Source of the DNA: Phymorhynchus buccinoides
Lineage: Eukaryota; Mollusca; Gastropoda; Neogastropoda; Raphitomidae
Direction of reading: 5' to 3'
DNA length: 64,000 nucleotides
Assembly (NCBI GenBank): GCA_017654935.2
Contig: CM065694.1
Coordinates: 4,657,215 to 4,721,214, forward strand
Part shown: piece after piece, positions 11,779 to 23,285 of the stretch
How positions within the stretch are numbered: position 1 is the first letter of the stretch
Layout of the letters: each line of letters begins with the position of its first letter
The notes under the pieces: model-generated
Told to the model about the DNA's origin: nothing
Databases searched by the model: none
What the model saw: the letters and a program-made list of their open reading frames with translations, nothing else
Translations under genes and position numbers: made by a program

Positions 11779-12210
11779 ACTTCCCTAAAGCAAGCCTAAA
11801 CTGACAAGAACGTTTACTTTTAGTGCATCCCTAACTGCAGTGACAGAAAAATCCACAGCAAACGCAGTCGCTTTGCCAAAGTGAAGCGAGAACACAATAA
11901 TGACCAAGTAACAAAGTGCTTCCCTAAAGCAAGCCTAAACTGAAAAGAACTTTTACTTTGCATCCCTAACGGCAGTAACAGAAAAATCCACAGCAAACGC
12001 AGTCGCTTTGCGAAAGTGAACCGAAAACACAAAAATGACCAAATTAATAACAAAGTGCTTTCCTAAAGCAAGCCTAAACTGAAAAGAACTTTTCCTTTTA
12101 GTGCATCTCTAACTCTGCAGTAACAGAAAAATCCACAGCAAACGCAGTCGCTTTGCGAAAGTGAAGCGAGAACACAAAAATGACCAGGTAACATAGTGCT
12201 TCAGAACCAG
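11779..12210. repeat. ~120-bp tandem repeat, three copies
   Basis: The unit includes cttccctaaagcaagccta, aactgaaaagaactttta, gcatccctaac, cagaaaaatccacagcaaac and gcagtcgctttgcgaaagtg. It lies about 55 bp downstream of the 12265 exon. The words acaaagtgct and gtaac also occur at that exon's end, but the match is too short to call it junction-derived. Confidence 0.85.
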
Positions 12211-12264
12211 GAACATAAAACCAACCAACCTACAAAGTGGTGAAGATCAAAACGATCGACTTAC

Positions 12265-12493
12265 AAAGTGCTGGTGCAGCCTCTTGTCGATCTTGGGAGG
12301 CGTGGTGGACCGGGGCTGCAGCGAAGAGGACATGCCGGAGGATGTGCGCCCCCTATCGTGGGGGGATAACCCTGCGGGTGTGCGGGAGTAGCGGGCGTAG
12401 GGCACGTCTCTGACGTCATCGCTGCTACTGTCATCCAGGATGTCCTCGTGGGCTTTCTCCAGCTTGACGTCGTGCAGCTGCATGAATATCGAC
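12265..12493 (-). CDS. Dynein heavy chain exon with unusual Ser/Arg/Pro-rich insert, residues ~689-765
   Basis: The acceptor is tttcgcag before GTCGATATTC; the donor is CACTTT followed by gtaagtcg. The first base completes Arg, giving HLR-SIFMQLHDVKLEK across the junction. After that the exon encodes an acidic stretch (EDILDDSSSDDVRDV) and then a Ser/Thr/Pro/Arg-rich, probably disordered stretch (including RGRTSSGMSSSLQPRSTTPP). Most heavy chains have only about 30 residues between PHL and VE-WL; here there are roughly 125. Clean splice sites and phase support it being real coding sequence. Confidence 0.85.
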
Positions 12494-12674
12494 CTGCGAA
12501 ACAAGGATTTGATGTAGTAGTAGTAGTAGTAATTAGGGCCAGAAGTGGGCCTCGCGGCCCTTTTACGCCCTTTCTCGTTAGTGACTTTGATTTGTTTCAG
12601 GGTGGCTTGCTTTCTACCACAGCTAAACTATAAAATTTAACAAAAATATGGAATGGACTTTCACATCATAAAAA

Positions 12675-13085
12675 TTTGATGTGGGTAAAGTGTGTGTGCG
12701 TGGTGGAGGGAGTGGAGTGAGAGTGTGTGTGTGTGCACATGTGCGTGTACGTATATGTGTTTGTGTACTGGAGTAAGTGTGTGTGCATGTGCTGTGTGTG
12801 TGTGTGTTGTGTTTGTGTGTGTGTGGCGGGGGGGAGTGGAGTGAGAGTGTGTGTGTGCGCGCATGTGTGTGTACGTATGTGTGTTTGTGTACTGGAGTGT
12901 GTGTGTGCATGTGTGTGCATGTGCTCCGTGTGTGTATGTATTTTGTGTGTGTGTGTAGGGGGTGTAGTGTGTGTATGCATGTGTGCGCATGTGAATGTGT
13001 GTGTACGCATGTGTGTTTGTGTGCTGGAGTGTGTGTGTGTGTGTGCACATTTGCTCTGTGTGTGTGTGTGTGCATGCATGCACCT
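12675..13085. repeat. GT-rich degenerate repeat
   Basis: Long GT-rich stretch with a period of roughly 115-120 bp: ggagtggagtgagagtgtgt recurs at 12709 and 12833, and tgtgtttgtgtactggagt recurs at 12758, 12880 and 13012. Histidine/threonine- or cysteine/valine-rich frames through it are artefacts. Confidence 0.88.
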
Positions 13086-13199
13086 TCAAATGCTTAACAA
13101 AACCTTAACTCAACTCAGGCACTTTTTTCTTTCTCCCACAGCTGCAATAATAATAGGTTCATCAAACCGCATCCTCACTCAACAAGCAACCCAAAGTCT

Positions 13200-13764
13200 T
13201 TCTCCGATTCCTCCTAACCTGAGAGGGGGCCTCACAGAGTCCAGATCGTTGACTAACACTTTAGCAACCCAAACTCTTCCTCCGATTCTTCCCAACCTGA
13301 GATGGGGCCTGACAGAATCCAGATCGTTGACTAACACTTTAGTAACCCAAACTCTTTCTCCGATTCTTCCTAACCTGAGATGGGGCCTGACAGAGTCCAG
13401 ATCGTTGACTAACACTTTAGCAACCCAAACTCTTCCTCCGATTCTTCCTAACCTGAGATGGGGCCTGACAGAGTCCAGATCGTTGACTAACACTTTAGCA
13501 ACCCAAACTCTTCCTCCGATTCTTCCCAACCTGAGATGGGGCCTGACAGAATCCAGATCGTTGACCAACACTTTAGCAACCCAAACTCTTTCTCCGATTC
13601 TTCCTAACCTGAGAGGGGGCCTCACAGAGTCCAGGTCGTTGACTAACACTTTAGCAGCCCAAACTCTTCCTCCGATTCTTCCTAACCTGAGATGGGGCCT
13701 GACAGAGTCCAGATCGTTGACTAACACTTTAGCAACCCAAACTCTTTCTCCGATTCCTCCTCAC
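13200..13764 (-). repeat. Donor-side junction array of the 13765-13964 exon
   Basis: Seven further copies of a unit of about 78-82 bp follow the exon. Each has the last ~35 nt of the exon (NDLDSVRPHLR in translation), a donor, and about 40 nt of intron ending in the TTAGTCAACGATC segment. The authentic donor is CAG/gtgagg; the copies mostly have CAG/gttagg. Variants such as cctcacagagtcc versus cctgacagagtcc alternate, suggesting expansion in blocks. Confidence 0.9.
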
Positions 13765-13964
13765 CTGAGATGGGGCCTGACAGAGTCCAGGTCGTTTGGC
13801 CTGGAGAGCAGGGCCAGCAGGATGGGGTCAGACACGAAGTAGAACCTGGGGAAGGCCCTGCGCTTGTTGTCCAGGTATCCCATCAGGGACTTGAAGCAGA
13901 TCTCCAGCTCCTCGTGAATGTGGCGAAGCACCACTGCTTTGGGGACCTCACCCCCGTAACAACA
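13765..13964 (-). CDS. Dynein heavy chain exon (linker, FPRFYF motif), residues ~623-689
   Basis: The acceptor is tactacag before TGTTGTTACG; the donor is CATCTCAG followed by gtgaggag. Two bases are carried over and completed by the next exon to Arg. The product includes CCYGGEVPKAVVLRHIHEE, KSLMGYLDNKRRAFPRFYF and NDLDSVRPHLR. K-L-YL-KR-FPRFYFVSD-LL-L is the central linker signature. The 3' end and donor are repeated downstream (13200-13764), and a broken copy of the 5' end with acceptor lies at 14271-14341. Confidence 0.95.
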
Positions 13965-14083
13965 CTGTAGTACAGAGAAAAGAAAAACACACAATATCAG
14001 ACATTGATTTTTAAAATATATAAAAAATTGGGGGGGGGGCGGGGGGTTTAAGAACAAACTAAATGACTGCATAAAATTCTACA

Positions 14084-14262
14084 ACTCCCCCGAAGTCGGA
14101 GTGTGGCTGCCAACGCGGCGGGGTAATACAAAACCGGTCAAACACGTAATGCTCTCATCCGTAGCTGATGCATTTGTACCACAGTGTTCAAGTGCTTCCG
14201 CTGTTGGGATGATCCCTGGAGTCTTTTAGCCAGGGTAAGACAACAACAACAAATTCTGTAAC
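14084..14262 (+). mobile_element. Second SINE-like family copy
   Basis: It starts ctcccccgaagtcggagtg, contains gcggcggggtaataca and tcatccgtagctgatgcatt, and ends ccagggtaagacaacaacaa. The CAA-rich tail fits retroposition. It separates the 13765 exon from a broken copy of that exon's 5' end. Confidence 0.72.
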
Positions 14263-14270
14263 GATAAAGC

Positions 14271-14341
14271 AGATCTCCAGCTCCTTGTGAATGTGATGAA
14301 GCCATTGCTTTGGGGACCTCACCCTCGTAACAACACTGTAG
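14271..14341 (-). pseudogene. Broken copy of the acceptor end of the 13765-13964 exon
   Basis: The segment gcagatctccagctccttg...aacaacactgtagtag repeats the first ~65 nt of the exon and its acceptor. A short deletion (gatgaagccattgctt in place of the exon's longer ggcgaagcaccactgctt) breaks the frame. It is separated from the real exon by a SINE (14084-14250). Next to it the (GA)n tract begins. It could still present a decoy acceptor. Confidence 0.8.
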
Positions 14342-14367
14342 TAGTAGAGAGAGAGAAAAGAAGAAAA

Positions 14368-14696
<329 letters not shown>

Positions 14697-14790
14697 CAGA
14701 TACTTTATTTTACAAGGATAAGAATTTAGGCTGGGCCTATTCTTCCATTCTGTCCTTGGTTCTAAGCATGCAATACATAACTACTACTAT

Positions 14791-14890
<100 letters not shown>

Positions 14891-14939
14891 TGGACATTTT
14901 AATCAATTTATGAATTTTTTTTTCGATTTAAAGGAAAAG

Positions 14940-15215
14940 ATAATTGACTGAAACAAACTTCCTCTTTCCCTCCGTCAGTGACCGACCCTCTCTACTTTCA
15001 AAGCTAACCTCAAAACTCACCTGTTCCCCCGTCATTAAAGCTCCGCTCTCTCTCTCTTCTCTCTCTTGTCTTTAGGTCCGTTTCTGCTGTATTCCATTGA
15101 TGTCATCTGTGTGTGTTCGCTTTGTATTGCGTTTTTGTTTGAATGCGTTTTGAATGCTAACGTGTGTGTGTGCTTTGACTTGATTTCTATCAAGATTCAG
15201 CGCCGCATAAATACT
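14940..15215 (+). mobile_element. Probable LINE 3' tail fragment
   Basis: The segment ctctactttcaaagctaacc followed by ctcaaaactcacctgttcc and ending agcgccgcataaatactg resembles the end of reverse-transcriptase ORFs and tails of some LINEs (Lys-Thr-His-Leu-Phe pattern, GCGC-TATAAAT tail). It is only a fragment, and this is a recall-based match. Confidence 0.4.
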
Positions 15216-15353
15216 GTATGTTGTTGTTAGATTTTTTTTATTACAATGAAGCAGATTTTTTTATAAAAAACACACTTTTAACTTCATCCTGAAGCTGATT
15301 TGCACAGGACTGAAAGTGGGGCATAAAATGTCACATTTGCCTTGTTGACTTAC

Positions 15354-16004
15354 CTGCAGAACATTGCGGGTGTCAAAGGCTCTCTTCATCATTTTGGTCC
15401 AACCCTTGTCGATACGGGCAAAACGCTTGGCTTCTTGCTGACTTACCTGCAGAACATTGCGGGTGTCAAAGGCTCTCTTCATCATTTTGGTCCAACCCTT
15501 GTCGATACGGGCAAAACGCTTGGCTTCTTGCTGACTTACCTGCAGAACATTGCGGGTGTCAAAGGCTCTCTTCATCATTTTGGTCCAACCCTTGTCGATA
15601 CGGGCAAAACGCTTGGCTTCTTGCTGACTTACCTGCAGAACATTGCGGGTGTCAAAGGCTCTCTTCATCATTTTGGTCCAACCCTTGTCGATACGGGCAA
15701 AACGCTTGGCTTCTTGCTGACTTACCTGCAGAACATTGCGGGTGTCAAAGGCTCTCTTCATCATTTTGGTCCAACCCTTGTCGATACGGGCAAAACGCTT
15801 GGCTTCTTGCTGACTTACCTGCAGAACATTGCGGGTGTCAAAGGCTCTCTTCATCATTTTGGTCCAACCCTTGTCGATACGGGCAAAACGCTTGGCTTCT
15901 TGCTGACTTACCTGCAGAACATTGCGGGTGTCAAAGGCTCTCTTCATCATTTTGGTCCAACCCTTGTCGATACGGGCAAAACGCTTGGCTTCTTGGGGAA
16001 GTTC
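15354..16004 (-). repeat. Seven-copy 93-bp in-frame exon array
   Basis: The array is exactly 7 x 93 bp, and the copies are almost identical. Donor boundaries fall at 15912, 15819, 15726, 15633, 15540, 15447 and 15354. The first unit is the true 93-nt exon. In the other six the leading GAACTTCCC is replaced by gtaagtcag, the 5' end of the intron, so exon copies are fused directly. All seven copies are open in the gene's frame, with VSQ replacing ELP at each seam. Confidence 0.93.
15912..16004 (-). CDS. Dynein heavy chain exon (linker, LPQEAKRF motif), residues ~592-622
   Basis: The acceptor is attttcaag before GAACTTCCCC; the donor is CTGCAG followed by gtaagtcag. It is phase 0 with 31 codons, reading ELPQEAKRFARIDKGW and ending DTRNVLQ. 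LP-EAKRF-IDK-W is one of the best conserved linker motifs. The exon is the first unit of a 7-copy array (15354-16004). The other copies lack the acceptor and the first three codons, which are replaced by the 9-nt string gtaagtcag. Confidence 0.93.
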
Positions 16005-16237
16005 CTTGAAAATAAAATGTGAACAAAACCAGCATCGATATAATCCGCATCATCATTGTCAGCATTTTTATCATCATCAACATTCATCATCACATCATGA
16101 TCATGATCATCATCATCACTGCTATCACCGTCTTTATCATAATCATCATTATCATTGCCGCTATCATCAGCATAATTATAATCAGCACTCCTATTGTTTG
16201 GACTATTAGTACTTTCCCAAAGATCAAGAGATACAAC

Positions 16238-19200
16238 ATAATTCTTGTAATTCACATTAAAATGAACTGTACTCTACTGTAGATAAAATATCATTCTTGT
16301 AATTCACATTAAAATGAACCATACTCTACTGTAGATACAATATCATTCTTGTAATTCACATTAAAATGAACTGTACTCTACTGTAGATAAAATATCATTC
16401 TTGTAATTCACATTAAAATGAACCGTACTCTACTGTAGATACAATATCATTCTTGCAATTCACATTAAAATGAACCGTGTAGATACAATATCATTCTTGC
16501 AATTCACATTAAAATGAACCGTACTCTACTGTAGATACAATATCATTCTTGTAATTCACATTAAAATAAACTGTACTCTACTGTAGATACAATATCATTC
16601 TTGCAATTCACATTAAAATGAACCGTACTCTACTGTAGATACAATATCATTCTTGCAATTCACATTAAAATGAACCGTACTCTACTGTAGATACAATATC
16701 ATTCTTGCAATTCACATTAAAATGAACCGTACTCTACTGTAGATACAATATCATTCTTGCAATTCACATTAAAATGAACCGTACTCTACTGTAGATACAA
16801 TATCATTCTTGCAATTCACATTAAAATGAACCGTACTCTACTGTAGATACAATATCATTCTTGTAATTCACATTAAAATGAACTGTACTCTACTGTAGAT
16901 ACAATATCATTCTTGCAATTCACATTAAAATGAACCGTACTCTACTGTAGATACAATATCATTCTTGTAATTCACATTAAAATGAACTGTACTCTACTGT
17001 AGATACAATATCATTCTTGCAATTCACATTAAAATGAACCGTACTCTACTGTAGATACAATATCATTCTTGCAATTCACATTAAAATGAACTGTACTCTA
17101 CTGTAGATACAATATCATCCTTGTAATTCACATTAAAATGAACCGTACTCTACTGTAGATACAATATCATTCTTGCAATTCACATTAAAATGAACCGTAC
17201 TCTACTGTAGATACAATATCATTCTTGTAATTCACATTAAAATGAACCGTACTCTACTGTAGATACAATATCATTCTTGCAATTCACATTAAAATGAACC
17301 GTACTCTACTGTAGATACAATATCATTCTTGCAATTCACATTAAAATGAACCGTACTCTACTGTAGATACAATATCATTCTTGCAATTCACATTAAAATG
17401 AACCGTACTCTACTGTAGATACAATATCATTCTTGCAATTCACATTAAAATGAACCGTACTCTACTGTAGATACAATATCATTCTTGTAATTCACATTAA
17501 AATGAACTGTACTCTACTGTAGATACAATATCATTCTTGCAATTCACATTAAAATGAACCGTACTCTACTGTAGATACAATATCATTCTTGTAATTCACA
17601 TTAAAATGAACTGTACTCTACTGTAGATACAATATCATTCTTGCAATTCACATTAAAATGAACCGTACTCTACTGTAGATACAATATCATTCTTGCAATT
17701 CACATTAAAATGAACTGTACTCTACTGTAGATACAATATCATCCTTGTAATTCACATTAAAATGAACCGTACTCTACTGTAGATACAATATCATTCTTGC
17801 AATTCACATTAAAATGAACCGTACTCTACTGTAGATACAATATCATTCTTGCAATTCACATTAAAATGAACCGTACTCTACTGTAGATACAATATCATTC
17901 TTGCAATTCACATTAAAATGAACCGTACTCTACTGTAGATACAATATCATTCTTGCAATTCACATTAAAATGAACCGTACTCTACTGTAGATACAATATC
18001 ATTCTTGTAATTCACATTAAAATGAACTGTACTCTACTGTAGATACAATATCATTCTTGCAATTCACATTAAAATGAACCGTACTCTACTGTAGATACAA
18101 TATCATTCTTGTAATTCACATTAAAATGAACTGTACTCTACTGTAGATACAATATCATTCTTGCAATTCACATTAAAATGAACCGTACTCTACTGTAGAT
18201 ACAATATCATTCTTGTAATTCACATTAAAATGAACTGTACTCTACTGTAGATACAATATCATTCTTGCAATTCACATTAAAATGAACCGTACTCTACTGT
18301 AGATACAATATCATTCTTGCAATTCACATTAAAATGAACTGTACTCTACTGTAGATACAATATCATCCTTGTAATTCACATTAAAATGAACCGTACTCTA
18401 CTGTAGATACAATATCATTCTTGCAATTCACATTAAAATGAACCGTACTCTACTGTAGATACAATATCATCCTTGTAATTCACATTAAAATGAACCGTAC
18501 TCTACTGTAGATACAATATCATTCTTGTAATTCACATTAAAATGAACCGTACTCTACTGTAGATACAATATCATTCTTGTAATTCACATTAAAATGAACT
18601 GTACTCTACTGTAGATAAAATATCATTCTTGTAATTCACATTAAAATGAACCGTACTCTACTGTAGATACAATATCATTCTTGCAATTCACATTAAAATG
18701 AACCGTACTCTACTGTAGATACAATATCATTCTTGCAATTCACATTAAAATGAACCGTGTAGATACAATATCATTCTTGCAATTCACATTAAAATGAACC
18801 GTACTCTACTGTAGATACAATATCATTCTTGTAATTCACATTAAAATAAACTGTACTCTACTGTAGATACAATATCATTCTTGCAATTCACATTAAAATG
18901 AACCGTACTCTACTGTAGATACAATATCATTCTTGCAATTCACATTAAAATGAACCGTACTCTACTGTAGATACAATATCATTCTTGCAATTCACATTAA
19001 AATGAACCGTACTCTACTGTAGATACAATATCATTCTTGCAATTCACATTAAAATGAACCGTACTCTACTGTAGATACAATATCATTCTTGCAATTCACA
19101 TTAAAATGAACCGTACTCTACTGTAGATACAATATCATTCTTGTAATTCACATTAAAATGAACTGTACTCTACTGTAGATACAATATCATTCTTGCAATT

Positions 19201-20695
19201 CACATTAAAATGAACCGTACTCTACTGTAGATACAATATCATTCTTGTAATTCACATTAAAATGAACTGTACTCTACTGTAGATACAATATCATTCTTGC
19301 AATTCACATTAAAATGAACCGTACTCTACTGTAGATACAATATCATTCTTGCAATTCACATTAAAATGAACTGTACTCTACTGTAGATACAATATCATCC
19401 TTGTAATTCACATTAAAATGAACCGTACTCTACTGTAGATACAATATCATTCTTGCAATTCACATTAAAATGAACCGTACTCTACTGTAGATACAATATC
19501 ATTCTTGCAATTCACATTAAAATGAACCGTACTCTACTGTAGATACAATATCATTCTTGCAATTCACATTAAAATGAACCGTACTCTACTGTAGATACAA
19601 TATCATTCTTGCAATTCACATTAAAATGAACCGTACTCTACTGTAGATACAATATCATTCTTGTAATTCACATTAAAATGAACTGTACTCTACTGTAGAT
19701 ACAATATCATTCTTGCAATTCACATTAAAATGAACCGTACTCTACTGTAGATACAATATCATTCTTGTAATTCACATTAAAATGAACTGTACTCTACTGT
19801 AGATACAATATCATTCTTGCAATTCACATTAAAATGAACCGTACTCTACTGTAGATACAATATCATTCTTGTAATTCACATTAAAATGAACTGTACTCTA
19901 CTGTAGATACAATATCATTCTTGCAATTCACATTAAAATGAACCGTACTCTACTGTAGATACAATATCATTCTTGCAATTCACATTAAAATGAACTGTAC
20001 TCTACTGTAGATACAATATCATCCTTGTAATTCACATTAAAATGAACCGTACTCTACTGTAGATACAATATCATTCTTGCAATTCACATTAAAATGAACC
20101 GTACTCTACTGTAGATACAATATCATCCTTGTAATTCACATTAAAATGAACCGTACTCTACTGTAGATACAATATCATTCTTGTAATTCACATTAAAATG
20201 AACCGTACTCTACTGTAGATACAATATCATTCTTGTAATTCACATTAAAATGAACTGTACTCTACTGTAGATAAAATATCATTCTTGTAATTCACATTAA
20301 AATGAACCGTACTCTACTGTAGATACAATATCATTCTTGCAATTCACATTAAAATGAACCGTACTCTACTGTAGATACAATATCATTCTTGCAATTCACA
20401 TTAAAATGAACCGTACTCTACTGTAGATACAATATCATTCTTGCTATTCACATTAAAATTAAATACTCTACTGTAGATACAATATCATTCTTGTAATTCA
20501 CATTAAAATGAACCGTACCCTACTGTAGATACAATATCATTCTTGCAATTCACATTAAAATGAACTGTACTCTACTGTAGATACAATATCATTCTTGCAA
20601 TTCACATTAAAATGAACCGTACCCTACTGTAGATACAATATCATTCTTGCTATTCACATTAAAATTAAATACTCTCTTGCTATTCACATTAAAAT
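16238..20695. repeat. 52-bp minisatellite, about 85 copies, with higher-order repeats
   Basis: The unit is tactctactgtagatacaat plus atcattcttgcaattcacat and taaaatgaaccg. Variants (C/T at two sites, a/c in gataaaata, an atccttg form, an 8-bp deletion) recur in fixed order. The atccttg variant lies at 17117, 17741, 18365, 19397 and 20021: spacing 624 bp (12 units) inside each block, and 2280 bp between blocks. The 8-bp-deleted unit also repeats at 2280 bp. It fills the intron between the 15912 and 21362 exons. Confidence 0.95.
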
Positions 20696-20701
20696 AATAT
20701 A

Positions 20702-20868
20702 TTCCTCCAAAGTCGGAGAGTGGTTGCCCACATGGCGGGGTAATCAAAAACGGTCACACATATAATGTTCTCATCCGTAGCTGATGCACTTATACCATAG
20801 TGTTCAAGTGTTTCTGCTGTTGCAATGATCCCTGGGGTCTTATAGCGAGGGTACAACAACAACAAGAA
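20702..20868 (+). mobile_element. Second SINE-like family copy
   Basis: It starts attcctccaaagtcggagag, contains acatggcggggtaatc and ctcatccgtagctgatgcac, and ends gcgagggtacaacaacaaca. It sits between the end of the 52-bp minisatellite and the donor-side array of the 21362 exon. Confidence 0.72.
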
Positions 20869-20924
20869 AACGAAACGTACTGTACTGTACAGCACAGTTT
20901 TCTACAGTAATGCTTTGCAGCATA

Positions 20925-21361
20925 CCCTGACAGCGACAGCATTGCTGAAGACAGCCTCCAGGTACTGCCAGATGTTCTGCACCTCCAGAATTGTATTGTA
21001 TTGTATTGCATGATAGTGTTATGCATCGTGTCATACCCTGACAGCGACAGCATTGCTGAAGACAGCCTCCAGGTCACTGCCAGATGTCCTGCACCTCCAG
21101 AATTGCATTGTATGATAGTGTTATGTATCGCAGCATACCCCGACAGCAACAGCATTGCTGAAGACAGCCTCCAGGTACTGCCAGATGCCCTGCACCTCCA
21201 GAATGGTATTGTATTGTATTGTATGATAGTGTTATGTATCACAGCATACCCCGACAGCGACAGCGTTGCTGAAGACAGCCTCCAGGTACTGCCAGATGTC
21301 CTGCACTTCAAGCTATAGAATTGAATTGTATTGTATGACAGCGTTATGTATGGCATCCTAC
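20925..21361 (-). repeat. Donor-side junction array of the 21362-21562 exon
   Basis: Four further copies of about 105-110 bp hold the exon end (VQDIWQYLEAVFSNAVAV in translation), the donor, and about 50 nt of intron rich in TACAATAC. The donor region reads GTCAGG/gtaggatg in the true exon and GTCAGG/gtatgctg or gtatgaca in the copies. A SINE (20702-20865) bounds the array on its far side. Confidence 0.88.
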
Positions 21362-21562
21362 CCTGACAGCGACAGCGTTGCTGAAGACAGCCTCCAAGTA
21401 CTGCCAGATGTCCTGCACCTCCAGCCACAGCTCCAACACCTCGGCCACCTCCTTCAGCTTCTCTGCCCAGGACGCCGCCTCATCCCGCAGGGGCCCGATG
21501 TACTTGGAGGTCAGCATCACCGCCAGCAGGGCTTCAGCGTCTTCCAGCTGCTCCAACAGCCT
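21362..21562 (-). CDS. Dynein heavy chain exon (linker, EQLED / YLEAVF motifs), residues ~525-591
   Basis: The acceptor is tcaaacag before AGGCTGTTGG; the donor is GTCAGG followed by gtaggatg. It is phase 0 with 67 codons. It contains RLLEQLEDAEALLAVML, SKYIGPLRDEAASWAEKLKE and IWQYLEAVFSNA. These match the E-LED-LL-SLL, P-F/L-W-KL and W-YLEAVF motifs of axonemal heavy chains; the W-YLEAVF wording recalls DNAH5/DNAH8. Both ends of this exon have seeded tandem arrays, one on each side. Confidence 0.94.
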
Positions 21563-22190
21563 CTGTTTGATGGAGAAAAGGGGGGAATTATGGAGATGGT
21601 GTTGATGATAGTGATGTACTGGAGGTCAGCATCACCGCCAGCAGGGCTTCAGCGTCTTCCAGCTGCTCCAACAGCCTCTGTTTGATGGAGAAAAGGGGGG
21701 ATTATGGAGATGGTGTTGATGATAGTGATGTACTGGAGGTCAGCATCACCGCCAGCAGGGCTTCAGCGTCTTCCAGCTGCTCCAACAGCCTCTGTTTGAT
21801 GGAGAAAAGGGGGGATTATGGAGATGGTGTTGATGATAGTGATGTACTGGAGGTCAGCATCACCGCCAGCAGGGCTTCAGCGTCTTCCAGCTGCTCCAAC
21901 AGCCTCTGTTTGATGGAGAAAAGGGGGGATTATGGAGATGGTGTTGATGATAGTGATGTACTGGAGGTCAGCATCACCGCCAGCAGGGCTTCAGCGTCTT
22001 CCAGCTGCTCCAACAGCCTCTGTTTGATGGGGAACAAGGGGGGATTATGGAGATGGTGCTCATGATAGTGATGTACTGGAGGTCAGCATCACCGCCAGCA
22101 GGGCTTCAGCGTCTTCCAGCTGCTCCAACAGCCTCTGTTTGATGGGGGAAAAGGGGGGATTATGGAGATGGTGCTCATGATAGTGATGGT
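21563..22190 (-). repeat. Acceptor-side junction array of the 21362-21562 exon
   Basis: Five further near-identical copies of a ~114-bp unit lie upstream of the exon. Each has about 37 nt of intron, the acceptor (tcaaacag) and the first ~75 nt of exon (RLLEQLEDAEALLAVML in translation). A sixth, decayed copy lies at about 22195-22265 (it still has gatgtacttgg and gcctgtgaca). The five copies are open in the exon frame, but the following intron piece interrupts it. Confidence 0.9.
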
Positions 22191-22356
22191 GTTAATAATG
22201 GATGTACTTGGAGTAAAAGTAGCTAGTAAAACCTCAGTGTCTTCTTGTTGCTCCAATAGCCTGTGACAGCAAAATAAAGGAAGAAAGGTGTGTGCGTGTG
22301 TGGTGTGAGTGTTCAGAACAGACTTACAAGGTAAGGATTTGCCTTACTAGTCAACA

Positions 22357-22538
22357 TACCATACTTTCTTTTATTATTAAGCGCACCTAAGGTGCACCCC
22401 AGAAACTTTACACAAAACTCAGATTTTGTAATTATATTTTCTTACTATATTATCAATATTATATTATCAATCTTATTACAAGGTCCAGGGATCTCACTCT
22501 GGGGAAAAGTATCGCCTTATAGTCTGAAAAATAAGGTA
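22357..22538. mobile_element. TACCGTA-family MITE
   Basis: The ends are TACCATACTTTCTTTTATTA (diverged) and CCTTATAGTCTGAAAAATAA plus GGTA. The inner motif aagcgcacctaaggtgcacc matches the copies at 41391 and 47544. Confidence 0.65.
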
Positions 22539-22559
22539 ACTAAGAACCAACTTGTGAGT

Positions 22560-23125
22560 GAAAGACTTGTCAAAGCACACAGCCCAATGTCTTCGATATA
22601 GCTCAACATTTAGGACTTATAAGTCCGCCACTTTTATCTTCCAAGTAAAACACAACCTTTTAAACAATAAGCAACCAAGAACAAGAACCAGCGAGAAAGC
22701 TCCGTTGAGGCACATGGGTTCTGGCCACTTGTAGCGCTCACTTTTGACCTCTTGCCCAGTCCACTACTCTACAGCCATTCTCCCTTCCAGTATGACAGAC
22801 TTAGTGCTTAGAAAGAGCCGACATGTTAGATATCTGACTGTGTGAAAGCCTTGTCGAGGTACAAACGTACATGGGGCCTCATCATTTGTAGAGCTCAAAA
22901 GCTGAGTTTTAACTGAATCCATGTTCACTCTCATAAGAAGTGAACATGAATGTCTAAAAATAACGGCTACTATCTGACCAGTGTGAAAGACTTGTCGAGA
23001 GACACATGGGTCCTCGCTATTAGTAGTGCTCAAAGTTGAGCTCTAGATCTATGCACTCCTCTTCAATCATTCTCATAAGTCAACACGAGAGTCTAAAAAT
23101 AACCATTATACGCTAAAAATCTGAC
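22560..23125 (-). repeat. Decayed donor-side duplicates of the 23126-23285 exon
   Basis: Three or four old copies of roughly 140-150 bp can be recognised at about 22555-22680, 22685-22800, 22830-22960 and 22975-23080. They share gtgtgaaag, cttgtcgagg, acatgggg and gtagtgctcaaa with the 3' part of the exon, followed by ctaaaaataac intron sequence. Substitutions and indels are frequent, and most donors are lost. This looks like an ancient form of the young arrays elsewhere in the gene. Confidence 0.7.
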
Positions 23126-23285
23126 CTGTGTGAAAGCTTTGTCCAGGTACATGGGGCCGCGTCGCTTGTAGTGCTCAAAGTTGAGCACCTGCTCAGTCCA
23201 CTCCTCCTCGGTCACCCTCATCTTGATCTCCAGCTCCAGCTCCTGGCTGGCCCCGCGACAGATCTCTTCTATCTCCGTCTTGTGT
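23126..23285 (-). CDS. Dynein heavy chain exon (linker), residues ~471-524
   Basis: The acceptor is tgttttcag before ACACAAGACG; the donor is TTCACACAG followed by gtcagatt. The product begins HKTEIEEICRGASQELELE and ends GPMYLDKAFTQ. The K-I-EI-GA-KELELE-L pattern and the central EEEW correspond to the helix after RHW in all dynein heavy chains. Its acceptor end is amplified into a young array upstream (23286-24655), while decayed copies of its 3' end lie downstream (22560-23125). Confidence 0.93.

Noticed and set aside
11779..12210. Donor-side junction array of the 12265 exon
   Set aside because: Only about 10 bases (acaaagtgct) are shared with the exon end, too few to claim descent from the junction.
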